Of a stretch of 64,000 nucleotides of DNA, positions 42,817 to 51,720 are shown piece after piece. Source of the stretch: Pseudoalteromonas neustonica. Its GTDB lineage: Bacteria > Pseudomonadota > Gammaproteobacteria > Enterobacterales > Alteromonadaceae. The notes beneath the pieces were generated by a model that was not told the DNA's origin, did not search any database, and saw only the letters and a list, made by a program, of their open reading frames with translations. The stretch lies in contig NZ_BDDS01000014.1 of the NCBI RefSeq assembly GCF_001653135.1, forward strand, positions 1 through 64,000, in the 5' to 3' direction. Numbering within the stretch: the stretch's first letter is position 1; each line of letters begins with the position of its first letter. The translations under genes and the position numbers were made by a program.

Positions 42817-44670
42817 TTAGTAAGATGCGACAATGCTAACGCCAGAGAATGTATTATACCCTCTTAATGTAATGTAGTATTTACCGCCTTGCCCTGAGTT
42901 TAGGTTGCAGCTTTCATTATTACCGTTTGCATATGGACGACAGTCATACACGCTCGTTGTAGCTTGAGCGTCTTTACGAACATATAGATCAGCGTCGCCC
43001 GTGCCACCAGACATACTGACATTTAACGTGGCATTTGCGGGTACATCAATAGTGTAAACGAGTTCTTGATTACGTGCGCCAGAAAGCTCTGTGGCTGGTA
43101 CACCATTTGTTAAGCAATTACTGCCACAACTAGTGCCGCCGCCAATAGTGCCAGTTAAACTTACTCCACTGTATTGGCTGTAGCCATTGAGCATCACCCA
43201 CCAATCGCCAGCTTGTGGGTTGGTGAACGTGCAGTTTTCTGTGTTGCCATCTTTATATGGTCGACAGTTGTAGCTACTCGTTGAAGGTTTTTGCCCTACC
43301 TGTACATACATGTCAACATCGCCAGAACCACCATTTGTATCAAATGACAACGATTCAGAGCCCGCAGGTACAACTAGCTTATAAAAGGTGTTTGTACCTT
43401 GAGCACCTGATACGGTAACACTTTGTCCATTGGTGAGTTCATTTTCTTCTGGCGGTACAATAATGCCACCTTCTAATGTGTAAAGTAACTCATTTGGTGA
43501 GCCAGATTTTGCATCGGATACTTTGTTTTTAGTACTACGTTGGCTGAGCATGGTTTCGATTTGTGATGGGCTTAAAGAAGGTGTTTCATCAAGGTATAGT
43601 GCAACGGCACCAGCAACATGAGGTGAGGCCATTGATGTACCACTGATGGTATTTGTTGCTGTATTTGAGTTATACCACGCTGATTTAATACTTGAACCAG
43701 GTGCATAGATATCTAAACAGTTACCATAGTTTGAAAAACTTGAACGGCTATCGCCGCTGGTTGTTGAGCCAACCGTTATGGCATTAGCTGCGCGAGCTGG
43801 TGAATAATTACAGGCATTACTGTTGTCATTACCGGCAGCTACAACAAAACTAATTCCTGCGGCTACGGCATTATTTACAGCATCATCAGTTGCTTGCGAA
43901 GCTCCACCGCCTAAGCTCATATTGGCTACAGAAGGACCCGATGCATTATTTTTAACCCAGTTAATACCTGCAATAACCCCTGAGTTTGAGCCAGAACCAT
44001 TACAGCCCAGTACACGCACGCCAACAATGTTTACATTTTTAGCAACCCCGTAAGCGCCACCACCAATCGTGCCTGCTACATGCGTACCATGTCCATTACA
44101 GTCTGTTGCATCTGAGTCATTATCGATAAAGTCATAACCATGAGATGCGCGATTGCCAAATTCATTGTGATTTATACGTACACCAGTATCAATGACATAG
44201 GCTGTTACCCCAGATCCATCAAAGTCATAATAGTAATTTGAATTGAGAGGAAGATCTTGCTGATCAATACGGTCTAAGCCCCAGATTGCATTTGGTTGAT
44301 TTGCGTTTGTTTGTGCTAAAGGGTTAACCGACATCATTTGATCTTGCTCAATATAGTCAATATTCGGATTGCTAAGCATTTGTTGAATTGTTTTATCCGA
44401 TGCATTGACAACAACACCATTTAAAACGCCGCCAAATTCCTGAGCCACGTCGATGTTGTATAGGTTACTTAAACTGGCCGATTGTGAACTGGCAAAGTCT
44501 GCTATTGCGTCACTACTTTGAATATTTAAAACCGAGGGAGTTTTAAATACAACGATATATTTACCTTCAATCGCACGGCTTGTGTCGACAGACATAAGTT
44601 CTGCGGCATGAACTTGCCCAGCTGATAAACCGACTAATACAGCAAAACTTAGAGTACTTAATTTACGCAT
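42817..44670 (-). CDS. Secreted subtilisin-like serine protease (S8) with two PPC domains
   Basis: A 617-residue secreted protease. The signal peptide is residues 1-22 (ending GQVHA). An I9 inhibitor propeptide spans about 30-115. The S8 domain carries the triad: Asp in VTAYVIDTGVRINH near residue 162, His in NGHGTHVAGTIGG near 195 and Ser in SGTSMASPHVAGA near 350. Two C-terminal PPC (pre-peptidase) domains, about 415-510 and 525-617, share the repeat DVDMYVQ/DADLYVRK and CRPY.NGN.E.C. Such PPC domains are usually cut off after type II secretion. It is likely used to digest marine protein. No immunity or transport gene is nearby. Confidence 0.95.
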   Translation of the reverse strand: MRKLSTLSFAVLVGLSAGQVHAAELMSVDTSRAIEGKYIVVFKTPSVLNIQSSDAIADFASSQSASLSNLYNIDVAQEFGGVLNGVVVNASDKTIQQMLSNPNIDYIEQDQMMSVNPLAQTNANQPNAIWGLDRIDQQDLPLNSNYYYDFDGSGVTAYVIDTGVRINHNEFGNRASHGYDFIDNDSDATDCNGHGTHVAGTIGGGAYGVAKNVNIVGVRVLGCNGSGSNSGVIAGINWVKNNASGPSVANMSLGGGASQATDDAVNNAVAAGISFVVAAGNDNSNACNYSPARAANAITVGSTTSGDSRSSFSNYGNCLDIYAPGSSIKSAWYNSNTATNTISGTSMASPHVAGAVALYLDETPSLSPSQIETMLSQRSTKNKVSDAKSGSPNELLYTLEGGIIVPPEENELTNGQSVTVSGAQGTNTFYKLVVPAGSESLSFDTNGGSGDVDMYVQVGQKPSTSSYNCRPYKDGNTENCTFTNPQAGDWWVMLNGYSQYSGVSLTGTIGGGTSCGSNCLTNGVPATELSGARNQELVYTIDVPANATLNVSMSGGTGDADLYVRKDAQATTSVYDCRPYANGNNESCNLNSGQGGKYYITLRGYNTFSGVSIVASY

Positions 44671-44908
44671 TGTTTAATCCTTTTTGGATGGTTACTGTTT
44701 GAAACGCACTCCAAAAGATAGCCCTGAATAGCAATAAGTAAACATTTCGTTAACTTTTGTTTAACTTAAATGTAAAGGTATGTAAACAAGTGTGACTGTT
44801 TTAGGTTTTTCTGTCGCTTTATCATGAGCCTAACGCGTGCTTGTTTTTTAGTGCAATTACGCGTGCTAGGTATTTTTAATATTGAGCGTATTGATGTTAT
44901 TGGAGGAA

Positions 44909-45397
44909 TTATTTTTGAGGGGTATTTAAAAGCACAGCACCGCTTTGTTCGTCGCCTAGATGATCATCTTTATTGTAAATTGGGCAGTTGTTCATTGATA
45001 AGCAACCGCAACCAATGCAGCCATCAACTTTATCGCGAAGACGCTGCATATAGGCAATTCGTTCATCAAGCTGAGCTTGCCATTTCTTAGACAGGGCAGA
45101 CCAATCTTTTTTTGTAGGAGTACGTTGCTCTGGCAACGTGTCAAGTGTGCTTTTAATGTCATCAAGTGTAATGCCCATAGTTTGAGCGGCTTTGATCACC
45201 GCAACACGGCGTAATACATCTGGCTTGTAACGGCGTTGGTTGCCGTTATTACGCCAACTACGAATTAGCCCTTTCGATTCATAGAAATGTAGGGCTGAGA
45301 CATTAACACCGCTGCGTTTGGCAACAAAGCCAACGCTTAAATTGGCGTCGACGATTTTTTTTGTGGTGGTCGTTGTTGGCATCGTGTTTTTACTCAT
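44909..45397 (-). CDS. soxR: SoxR, redox-sensing MerR-family regulator
   Basis: A 162-residue MerR-family activator. The winged helix is at residues 18-80 (LSVGFVAKRSGVNVSALHFYE). The 2Fe-2S cluster ligands are all present in CIGCGCLSMNNC near residue 128, the SoxR signature. Oxidation or nitrosylation of the cluster by redox-cycling agents activates target promoters. No soxS is adjacent, as usual outside enterics, where SoxR acts directly on efflux and oxidoreductase genes. The gene starts 29 bases after the VWA gene on the same strand, so read-through from the five-gene operon upstream is possible. Confidence 0.93.
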   Translation of the reverse strand: MSKNTMPTTTTTKKIVDANLSVGFVAKRSGVNVSALHFYESKGLIRSWRNNGNQRRYKPDVLRRVAVIKAAQTMGITLDDIKSTLDTLPEQRTPTKKDWSALSKKWQAQLDERIAYMQRLRDKVDGCIGCGCLSMNNCPIYNKDDHLGDEQSGAVLLNTPQK

Positions 45398-45426
45398 TAT
45401 TGGTTCAAATTAAACACAGTGTATTG

Positions 45427-46659
45427 CTATTCGTGTGGCCTAATGGCTTTAATATCTTGCTCTGCCGCCCATGCCATAACATCTTCGCGCTTTAAGGCGG
45501 TGGCCATTAGATCAGGAAATTGATCTGGCGTACAGGCAAATACCGGGCTACCTAATGTTGCAAACTCGCTTGCCATGTCGCTATCGTACGCGGGCCGCCC
45601 GTCATCACTTAAGGCAAGTAGGGTGATGACATTAACATCTTGTTTTATTAATTGAGCAATACGTTGTTTTAATTGACTTGCGTCGCCGCCTTCATATAAA
45701 TCAGAAATAAGCAGCAAATGCGTTTTACTGGGGTGTTCAATTTGTTTTTCGCAGTAAGCAATAGCTTGATTTATATCGGTCCCGCCGCCTAATTGCACAC
45801 CAAATAATACGCTAACGGGATCTGCCAAGTCTTCAGTTAAATCTAAAATACTGGTATCAAAACAAATCAATTTTGTTTTGACCGCAGGGATAGAGGCCAT
45901 AACAGCGGCAAAAATTGAGCTGTACACCACAGACGTTGCCATAGAGCCTGATTGATCAACACATAAAATCACTTCATCAAGATCGGCTAAACGACGTTGT
46001 TGGCGCATAAATCCAATGAGTTTATCTGGGACTATAGTGTTGTATTTTGGTTGATAGTGACGCAAATTAGCGTTAATAGTGCGCGGCCAGTCTATGTCAC
46101 TAAAACGAGGGCGAAAGCTGCGCTTGGATTTATTAACTGCACCACGAATAGCTTCGGTTGTTTTTTGTTCAAGCTTGGCGAGTAATTGATTAACCACTTT
46201 TTCGATCACGTGACGCGCTGTATCAAGGGTTTTTTCAGGCATGACTGAGCGTAAGCTTACTAAATCAGCCACTAAATGCACATCAGCTTCAATGGCGGCA
46301 AGAAACTCAGGCTCCATTAACATTTCTTTTAGGCCGAGTCGCTCAAATGCATCGCGTTGTACCACTTGGACTATGGGAACTGGGAAAAACTCACGAATAT
46401 CCCCAAGCCATTTTGAAATTTTAGGGGCTGAGCGGCTTAAACTCCCGCGCCCACGCGCTGTACTTTGCTCTGCGTTATAAAGGGCTGAAAGTGCGCCAGA
46501 TAAACGCTTATCTCTGTCGTTTAATGTGCCTTGTTGATCGTCATCAACCCCCAGTGCTAATTGCCAGCGGCGTGATTTTTCATCTATCAATGTAGTTGAT
46601 GATTGTTCTGTCACTGAGTTTGGCTCGGTTAAGGTTGTTTTATCGTTCATGCCAACCAA
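45427..46659 (-). CDS. yehP: VWA-domain protein, YehP-like
   Basis: A 410-residue protein with a C-terminal von Willebrand A domain. The metal-ion-dependent adhesion site begins CVDQSGSMATS near residue 228 (DxSxS), with further ligands in LGGGTDINQAI and ISDLYEGG. The N-terminal 220 residues are helical and charged. In MoxR-type systems a VWA protein is the partner of the ATPase. It is the last member of the operon SWIM-DUF5691-MoxR-DUF5682-VWA and overlaps the DUF5682 gene by 13 bases. Size and order suggest E. coli YehP as the relative. Cellular role unknown. Confidence 0.85.
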   Translation of the reverse strand: MVGMNDKTTLTEPNSVTEQSSTTLIDEKSRRWQLALGVDDDQQGTLNDRDKRLSGALSALYNAEQSTARGRGSLSRSAPKISKWLGDIREFFPVPIVQVVQRDAFERLGLKEMLMEPEFLAAIEADVHLVADLVSLRSVMPEKTLDTARHVIEKVVNQLLAKLEQKTTEAIRGAVNKSKRSFRPRFSDIDWPRTINANLRHYQPKYNTIVPDKLIGFMRQQRRLADLDEVILCVDQSGSMATSVVYSSIFAAVMASIPAVKTKLICFDTSILDLTEDLADPVSVLFGVQLGGGTDINQAIAYCEKQIEHPSKTHLLLISDLYEGGDASQLKQRIAQLIKQDVNVITLLALSDDGRPAYDSDMASEFATLGSPVFACTPDQFPDLMATALKREDVMAWAAEQDIKAIRPHE

Positions 46660-48992
46660 TCCTTATTGCGTTGAGCGAGTTTAGCCAGTTTTTCCATGTG
46701 TTGCTGCCAATATGTATGTTGATTTGTATCGATGTTTTGAACTATCTCGGCGTGTGCTTTGTTATTAAAAAGCGTATCGAACAAGCGTTTACGCTCCATT
46801 GCATCAAGGTTTGAAAATACCCGCCTAAACAAAGGCAAAAACTCAACAAAGGTGGTTTCTTCTAATTGGAGTAACCAATTATTTATGGCGTTGAGTAACA
46901 GTGAGTCGTATAGCAGTTGGTCGACCGAATCTGTAAAAAAGCCATCAAAAAATCGTGCAGCTTGAGCCGGTGGCAACGCAGGGGAGAGCATTTTATCAAG
47001 CATGGTGCTTAGTTGCTCACGGCTTAAACGCTCATTTTGATAAAGTAATCGTGCACATAAACCAATGAGTAAATAGCTAGATTGATCGCTGTGAGCAATA
47101 GCCTCTATTGCTTGCCACCATTTAGCTAAAATGTCGGTATCACCAAGGTGCAGCACTAAGGCACGATGTGCGCTGTTAATATTTTGCTGAACGTGCTGCG
47201 CTTCTTCATCATTTAAGTTACGGCACGCGTAAGGCAAAGCAAGCGCTGCTTGAATTGCTAAACGCTCGATCAGTGCATCTATTTGACTCAAAGAAAGCGT
47301 ACGAGCGCTGCCATAACGGCTTATATCAATAAGGGGCGCAATGCTGGTAAGTAAATCATTGCAGTCACTGACTTGGCCGGCGCGCAGTGTTAACTGGGTT
47401 AAACCAAACTCAGTGGCTTGTGAAAGGTTGGCAGTTAAACAGTTAAGCACTGAATCGGCGAGCACGGCTAAGTTTTGTTCTTTTGCTAGTGACGCCATCA
47501 CTTTGTTATTGGCGGCTTGCTCTATGGTGCTGCCGTAAACAATATGTTCAACGAGTTTAATAGCAAATTCAGGCTGCCAGGTTAAGCGCCACTTTTCTCT
47601 AAACGTACCTCGGCTGCTACCTGAGTCAAGTAGCTCGCCCCATGGCACATTTAACAACTGCAGTTGATGTAATAAAATAGATTTGTTTTGGCCAATATCA
47701 CTGCGCAAGTCGAGTGAATGTTCGCGTGCGAGGGCTTCGGGTTTGAGTTTGTATTTTTTTTGGCGCTTTTGTAAATCTTCAAGCAGTGGCACCAAATCAG
47801 TATCATCAGGAATTTGCCCAACCTGATGACCCAGTAAAACGGTGTTATGTATTTGTTCCCACAAGGCGTGTTCACCAAAACACATGCAGCTTATAACCGC
47901 ATCAGTGATTTCTTCAAAACTTGGTTGTGGCCTGTCTCTTACTGCGGCTAAGCTTAGGCAAAGTCGCTGGGCTTCAATGACTGATGCAGTTGAAATAACG
48001 GCCCCTTGCTCTCGTAAATTTTGTGCAATAAACACTAACCAAGGCGCAATATGATCATCCTGTTGGCGATGTTGCCATAAATGCTGATACCACATAGGTG
48101 CAGCAACACCTGCGCCGTAGCCTGTTTGCGTGGCTAAACGTGCTGAAGTCCACGGGATCCAAGTGGATTTATGTTTACTGGCTGCAAGCTTTTTAGGGAG
48201 GGCTTTTATTAATGCCCGATCATCTTTAGCGCTATGCTTGGCTTTAAGTGCGGGTACATGCCAAGCACCACAAATAACGGCAATGGGGCCGTCGCATAGT
48301 TTAGCTATTTTGGCTATTTCTAAGCGCATAAATGCTTCGCGTTGATGATCATGTGCCAGCTCTGGCGAATCTTGTGCGACAGGCTGCCTTAGTGCAGTCA
48401 TTGCATGTTCAACTTGTTCAAAAATAGCTAAGCTGTCATCGCGATTTTGCTCGATAAGGTCATTCCACCAAGCCTCTGCATCTTGATAGCCTGCAATGTT
48501 TGCCAAGACACCAATGGGATCGCGTAAGAGTGCGGTTAACTGTGGTGTATTTTCTTGGTTATTGCTTTGATCATCGCTTTTGCCATCGCTTTGATTATTA
48601 TTTGGTGTGAGTTGCTCAGCGTTGGTGTGTTCTTCATCTTCACTGTGTAGTTGCTCAGCTTGCATTTGTGCTAAGCGCACTGCAATGGGTAAATCAATAA
48701 ACGCGCTGGGTATTTGCTGTTGCTTTGCCCAGACACTGGCTTGGTATTCAGGGGAATACTCAGCAAAGGGATAAAAAATGCTGCTTTGTGCATGCTCTAC
48801 CGCATAGCTTAGCAATGCCACGGGTGGTTTCATTTGCTGATGCGCTAATAATGGTAAAAGATCACTGCAATCAGCGGGGCCTTCTATCAATATATACTGT
48901 GGTTGCAGCTGCTCAAGGGCGGCAAGTAATCGCTTACTTGAGCCCGGACCATGATGTCGAATACCAAAATAATGAATATCAGAATGTGCCAT
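46647..48992 (-). CDS. yehM: DUF5682 protein, YehM-like
   Basis: A 781-residue cytoplasmic protein with no signal peptide or membrane span. The N-terminal part, HYFGIRHHGPGSSKRLLAAL and LIEGPADCSDLLPLL, is the conserved TraB/PrgY-like or hydrolase-like opening of DUF5682, with CGAWHVPALKAKHSAKD near 240-255 also conserved. A low-complexity acidic loop (about 105-150, rich in Asn, Gln and Asp) interrupts it. The rest is helical. It starts 9 bases after the ATPase gene. No activity has been shown for this family; the conserved His and Glu residues in the N-terminal part hint at an enzyme. Confidence 0.82.
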   Translation of the reverse strand: MAHSDIHYFGIRHHGPGSSKRLLAALEQLQPQYILIEGPADCSDLLPLLAHQQMKPPVALLSYAVEHAQSSIFYPFAEYSPEYQASVWAKQQQIPSAFIDLPIAVRLAQMQAEQLHSEDEEHTNAEQLTPNNNQSDGKSDDQSNNQENTPQLTALLRDPIGVLANIAGYQDAEAWWNDLIEQNRDDSLAIFEQVEHAMTALRQPVAQDSPELAHDHQREAFMRLEIAKIAKLCDGPIAVICGAWHVPALKAKHSAKDDRALIKALPKKLAASKHKSTWIPWTSARLATQTGYGAGVAAPMWYQHLWQHRQQDDHIAPWLVFIAQNLREQGAVISTASVIEAQRLCLSLAAVRDRPQPSFEEITDAVISCMCFGEHALWEQIHNTVLLGHQVGQIPDDTDLVPLLEDLQKRQKKYKLKPEALAREHSLDLRSDIGQNKSILLHQLQLLNVPWGELLDSGSSRGTFREKWRLTWQPEFAIKLVEHIVYGSTIEQAANNKVMASLAKEQNLAVLADSVLNCLTANLSQATEFGLTQLTLRAGQVSDCNDLLTSIAPLIDISRYGSARTLSLSQIDALIERLAIQAALALPYACRNLNDEEAQHVQQNINSAHRALVLHLGDTDILAKWWQAIEAIAHSDQSSYLLIGLCARLLYQNERLSREQLSTMLDKMLSPALPPAQAARFFDGFFTDSVDQLLYDSLLLNAINNWLLQLEETTFVEFLPLFRRVFSNLDAMERKRLFDTLFNNKAHAEIVQNIDTNQHTYWQQHMEKLAKLAQRNKDWLA

Positions 48993-49001
48993 TAGTTAAC
49001 C

Positions 49002-50081
49002 TTATAGCACCTGATTTAAATGGTGGTAATAGTCTTCATAGCCTTTACGCTTTTTGAGCACAGTTTCAAGGTATTCCTCTAATACGGCGCGATCTTGAAC
49101 GGGGTCTTTCACAATTGCACCAAGCATACTTTGGCTAATTTCGGCAGCGGTTAACTGGCCTTGGCTAAACCAGTTTGCTTGGCTGAGCCCGCCAACCATA
49201 ACGGCAATAGCCTCTGCGGTTGATAGGTTCCCGGTTGGGGTTTTTAATGTGAGTTTACCGTCGAGCGTTTCGCCGCCACGTAACTCTCTAAAAATGGCAA
49301 CAACCTTGGCAATTTCGTCAGCGGTGTTTTTCGGTACTGGTAAATCTAACGATTGGCCCATTTCAGCAACGCGCTTATTAATAATTTCGACTTCTTGATC
49401 AACCGAATCTGGCAGCGGCAGTACCACAACATTAAAGCGACGTTTTAACGCTGATGATAGTTCATTAACGCCTTTATCGCGGTTATTCGCGGTGGCAATA
49501 ATATTAAAACCGCGCTGTGCAAATATGGCATCGTTTAGCTCTGGTACTGGGAGCATTTTTTCTGATAGTACGGTGATCAAGGTATCTTGAACGTCAGAGC
49601 CCATACGGGTTAGCTCTTCTAAGCGGCACAAGCTGCCATTTTCCATTGCACGCAATAGTGGCGTTGCAACGAGGGCTTCTTTACTCGGGCCATGTGCTAA
49701 TAGCTGCGCATAGTTCCAGCCGTAGCGAATTTGGTTTTCGTCTGTGCCAGCGGTACATTGGATAACTTGGGTACTACAGCCACAGATGGCTGCGCTTAAA
49801 TGTTCAGACACCCATGATTTGGCTGTACCAGGTACGCCCAAAAGTAATAATGCGCGATCGGTCGCCAACGTGGCAACGGCGGTTTCTATAATGCGGCGGT
49901 GGCCAATGTATTTTGCTGAAATATCAACGCCCGATGCAGTTTTACCACCCATTAAATAAGTAACCACTGCTTGTGGCGACATTGCCCAGTTATAGGGTTT
50001 ATTACCAGTGTCGTCCGCTTTTAATGCATCTAATTCACTTTGGTATACTTGCTCAACGGGTAAACGAAGGATATCGCTCAT
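49002..50081 (-). CDS. yehL: MoxR-type AAA+ ATPase, YehL-like
   Basis: A 359-residue AAA+ ATPase of the MoxR branch. Walker A is LLLGVPGTAKSWVSEHLS near residue 85, Walker B LCRLEELTRMGSDVQDTLI near 150, sensor 1 FNIIATANNRDKGVNELS near 192, and the arginine finger region is in ALKRRFNVVVLPLPD. MoxR ATPases remodel or load cofactors onto client complexes together with a VWA partner, here the gene at 45427. DUF5682, DUF5691 and a SWIM protein are the other operon members. This is a chaperone-like module with unknown client. A 100-base gap separates it from the DUF5691 gene upstream. Confidence 0.9.
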   Translation of the reverse strand: MSDILRLPVEQVYQSELDALKADDTGNKPYNWAMSPQAVVTYLMGGKTASGVDISAKYIGHRRIIETAVATLATDRALLLLGVPGTAKSWVSEHLSAAICGCSTQVIQCTAGTDENQIRYGWNYAQLLAHGPSKEALVATPLLRAMENGSLCRLEELTRMGSDVQDTLITVLSEKMLPVPELNDAIFAQRGFNIIATANNRDKGVNELSSALKRRFNVVVLPLPDSVDQEVEIINKRVAEMGQSLDLPVPKNTADEIAKVVAIFRELRGGETLDGKLTLKTPTGNLSTAEAIAVMVGGLSQANWFSQGQLTAAEISQSMLGAIVKDPVQDRAVLEEYLETVLKKRKGYEDYYHHLNQVL

Positions 50082-50181
50082 TATAGTGTCCTTGAATAAT
50101 GTGTGTTGCGCGTCCTGTTTATATTTAGGGCGGCTAATAAAGGGTTGTAAAATGACTGTGCGGCTTGGCTTTTATTAAATT

Positions 50182-51720
50182 TCATGGTGTTTGTGCCTTT
50201 ACAGCGACTAAGCCAACATTAAGTTTAAGTGCGTCTAGCATGGGATCTGCAGGCATCACACCTAATGCAATCACGCCATCGTAAATTCGCTGTGCCAGTG
50301 CTTGGGGTAAAAATAGCCCAAGTGCTAATAACTCACTCATTATGGCGTAATGCTCAAGGTAATGTTTATCAGTGAGCTCCTGTTTAATATCTTGCTGTAA
50401 TTGTGCCCAAGCTTGAGTGTGGCTTAGTTGTTGCCAAGTTAGCTCTGTTAATGGCGAATCAATGAGCGACAGCAAATTGCCAAAATTGAAGTGCATATGC
50501 TTTTTTTCAAGCAGCGTATAAATAACAGTGGCAACATGTTGCGGTGATAAACGAGATTTAACGCCACGCAGTACATACCATAACAAGCTGTGCGTGAAGA
50601 GTTCATCACAACTGCGGGTTATAAAGTCATTGAGTGTTGTTTCTGGCAGGGAATCAAACGCATTGTTAATAAAGCCAATATTATCTTGCTCACGGTATTG
50701 ATCAAATTGCCAGCCGTTGCATAGCTGTGTAACCGAAATGTTAAGTGTTTTTGCTAATGCTGCTAATGAAACCTCAGCAATAAACTCGGTTCGCATGGCC
50801 TGTTGTGTTTTACTTTTGAGTTTTGCGGGCAATACTATGGTGGTTTTTTTAAACAAACCTTTGGTTTTTACTTCTAGCCAAGGTGCTAACTCTTGTGCGT
50901 GTTGATCACTTTGGGTATCGTCAACATCCACAGCTAAACGTGCGAGTAATTGTTTGGCAAAGGCCACCACCTTTTTTGATTTATCGGTCAAATATTCTTG
51001 TAATTGGGGTTGATCTTGATGGCTTAAATGAATGCTTAAAATGTGATACAAACGCAGCCGATTTTCTGCTAACTCAGTTTTTGCAACCTGATGAATATAC
51101 TGCGCTGCTAGTTGTGGGTTTGTATGCCTAAGTTGGGTTAAGCGGGCACGTTTTTCTGCTGGGTAAAGGTCGTCCCACTGTAGTTGTTCAAGTGCTGTAT
51201 TTTGCTGCGCTTGCCATTGGCATAATTGATCATTAGACCAATATACCCAAGGTAAATAAATACTGGGCACAGAGTCTGAGTGTTTTGTTGGCATCCAATC
51301 GGCTGGATGGGCACATACGCCACGACTAGCAAGTAAATTAAGTACGGCATCAAACCCTGAGCTTGTTTGTTGTTTACAAAATGTCATTACACGGCTAAAT
51401 AGAGGCCGCAATGAGGTTGTAATACACGGGAGTGCAAGTGTCGGAATATCAGGTGCTGATACTAACTCCGCCTCGGGTGATGGGTAGTGCATAATCAATT
51501 GTTGTTGCTGAGAAAGTATCAGCGCATACATGTTTTGTTTGCTCGGTGTTATCGCACTTAGTAATGTTTGCCAATCATCGGGGAGTTCAGCTAGGTTGAT
51601 TTGATCATGCCCAACGAGCCATTTTTTCTCGAGCTTTTGAGCTGCTTGCAATGCGTAATTAAGCTGCTCATTACGCGCTTCGATTTCGTTAGCATGAGTG
51701 TCGATGATAGTTACTGACAT
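50182..51720 (-). CDS. DUF5691 protein
   Basis: A 512-residue cytoplasmic protein, mainly helical, matching the size, position and character of DUF5691 proteins that accompany MoxR/DUF5682 operons. Recognisable phrases are YPAEKRARLTQLRHTNP and VAFAKQLLARL (HEAT-like repeats near 200-285). ATG 51720 (MSVTIIDTHANEIEARN) is chosen because GGGGCG lies about 10 bases upstream; an in-frame ATG at 51735 lacks a ribosome site. The start overlaps the 3' end of the SWIM gene by 10 bases. Function unknown; a scaffold for the ATPase complex is inference. Confidence 0.75.
   Translation of the reverse strand: MSVTIIDTHANEIEARNEQLNYALQAAQKLEKKWLVGHDQINLAELPDDWQTLLSAITPSKQNMYALILSQQQQLIMHYPSPEAELVSAPDIPTLALPCITTSLRPLFSRVMTFCKQQTSSGFDAVLNLLASRGVCAHPADWMPTKHSDSVPSIYLPWVYWSNDQLCQWQAQQNTALEQLQWDDLYPAEKRARLTQLRHTNPQLAAQYIHQVAKTELAENRLRLYHILSIHLSHQDQPQLQEYLTDKSKKVVAFAKQLLARLAVDVDDTQSDQHAQELAPWLEVKTKGLFKKTTIVLPAKLKSKTQQAMRTEFIAEVSLAALAKTLNISVTQLCNGWQFDQYREQDNIGFINNAFDSLPETTLNDFITRSCDELFTHSLLWYVLRGVKSRLSPQHVATVIYTLLEKKHMHFNFGNLLSLIDSPLTELTWQQLSHTQAWAQLQQDIKQELTDKHYLEHYAIMSELLALGLFLPQALAQRIYDGVIALGVMPADPMLDALKLNVGLVAVKAQTP

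Noticed and set aside
44824..45090. Plus-strand open frame opposite soxR
   Set aside because: It mirrors the soxR coding strand and its protein resembles nothing; a shadow frame.
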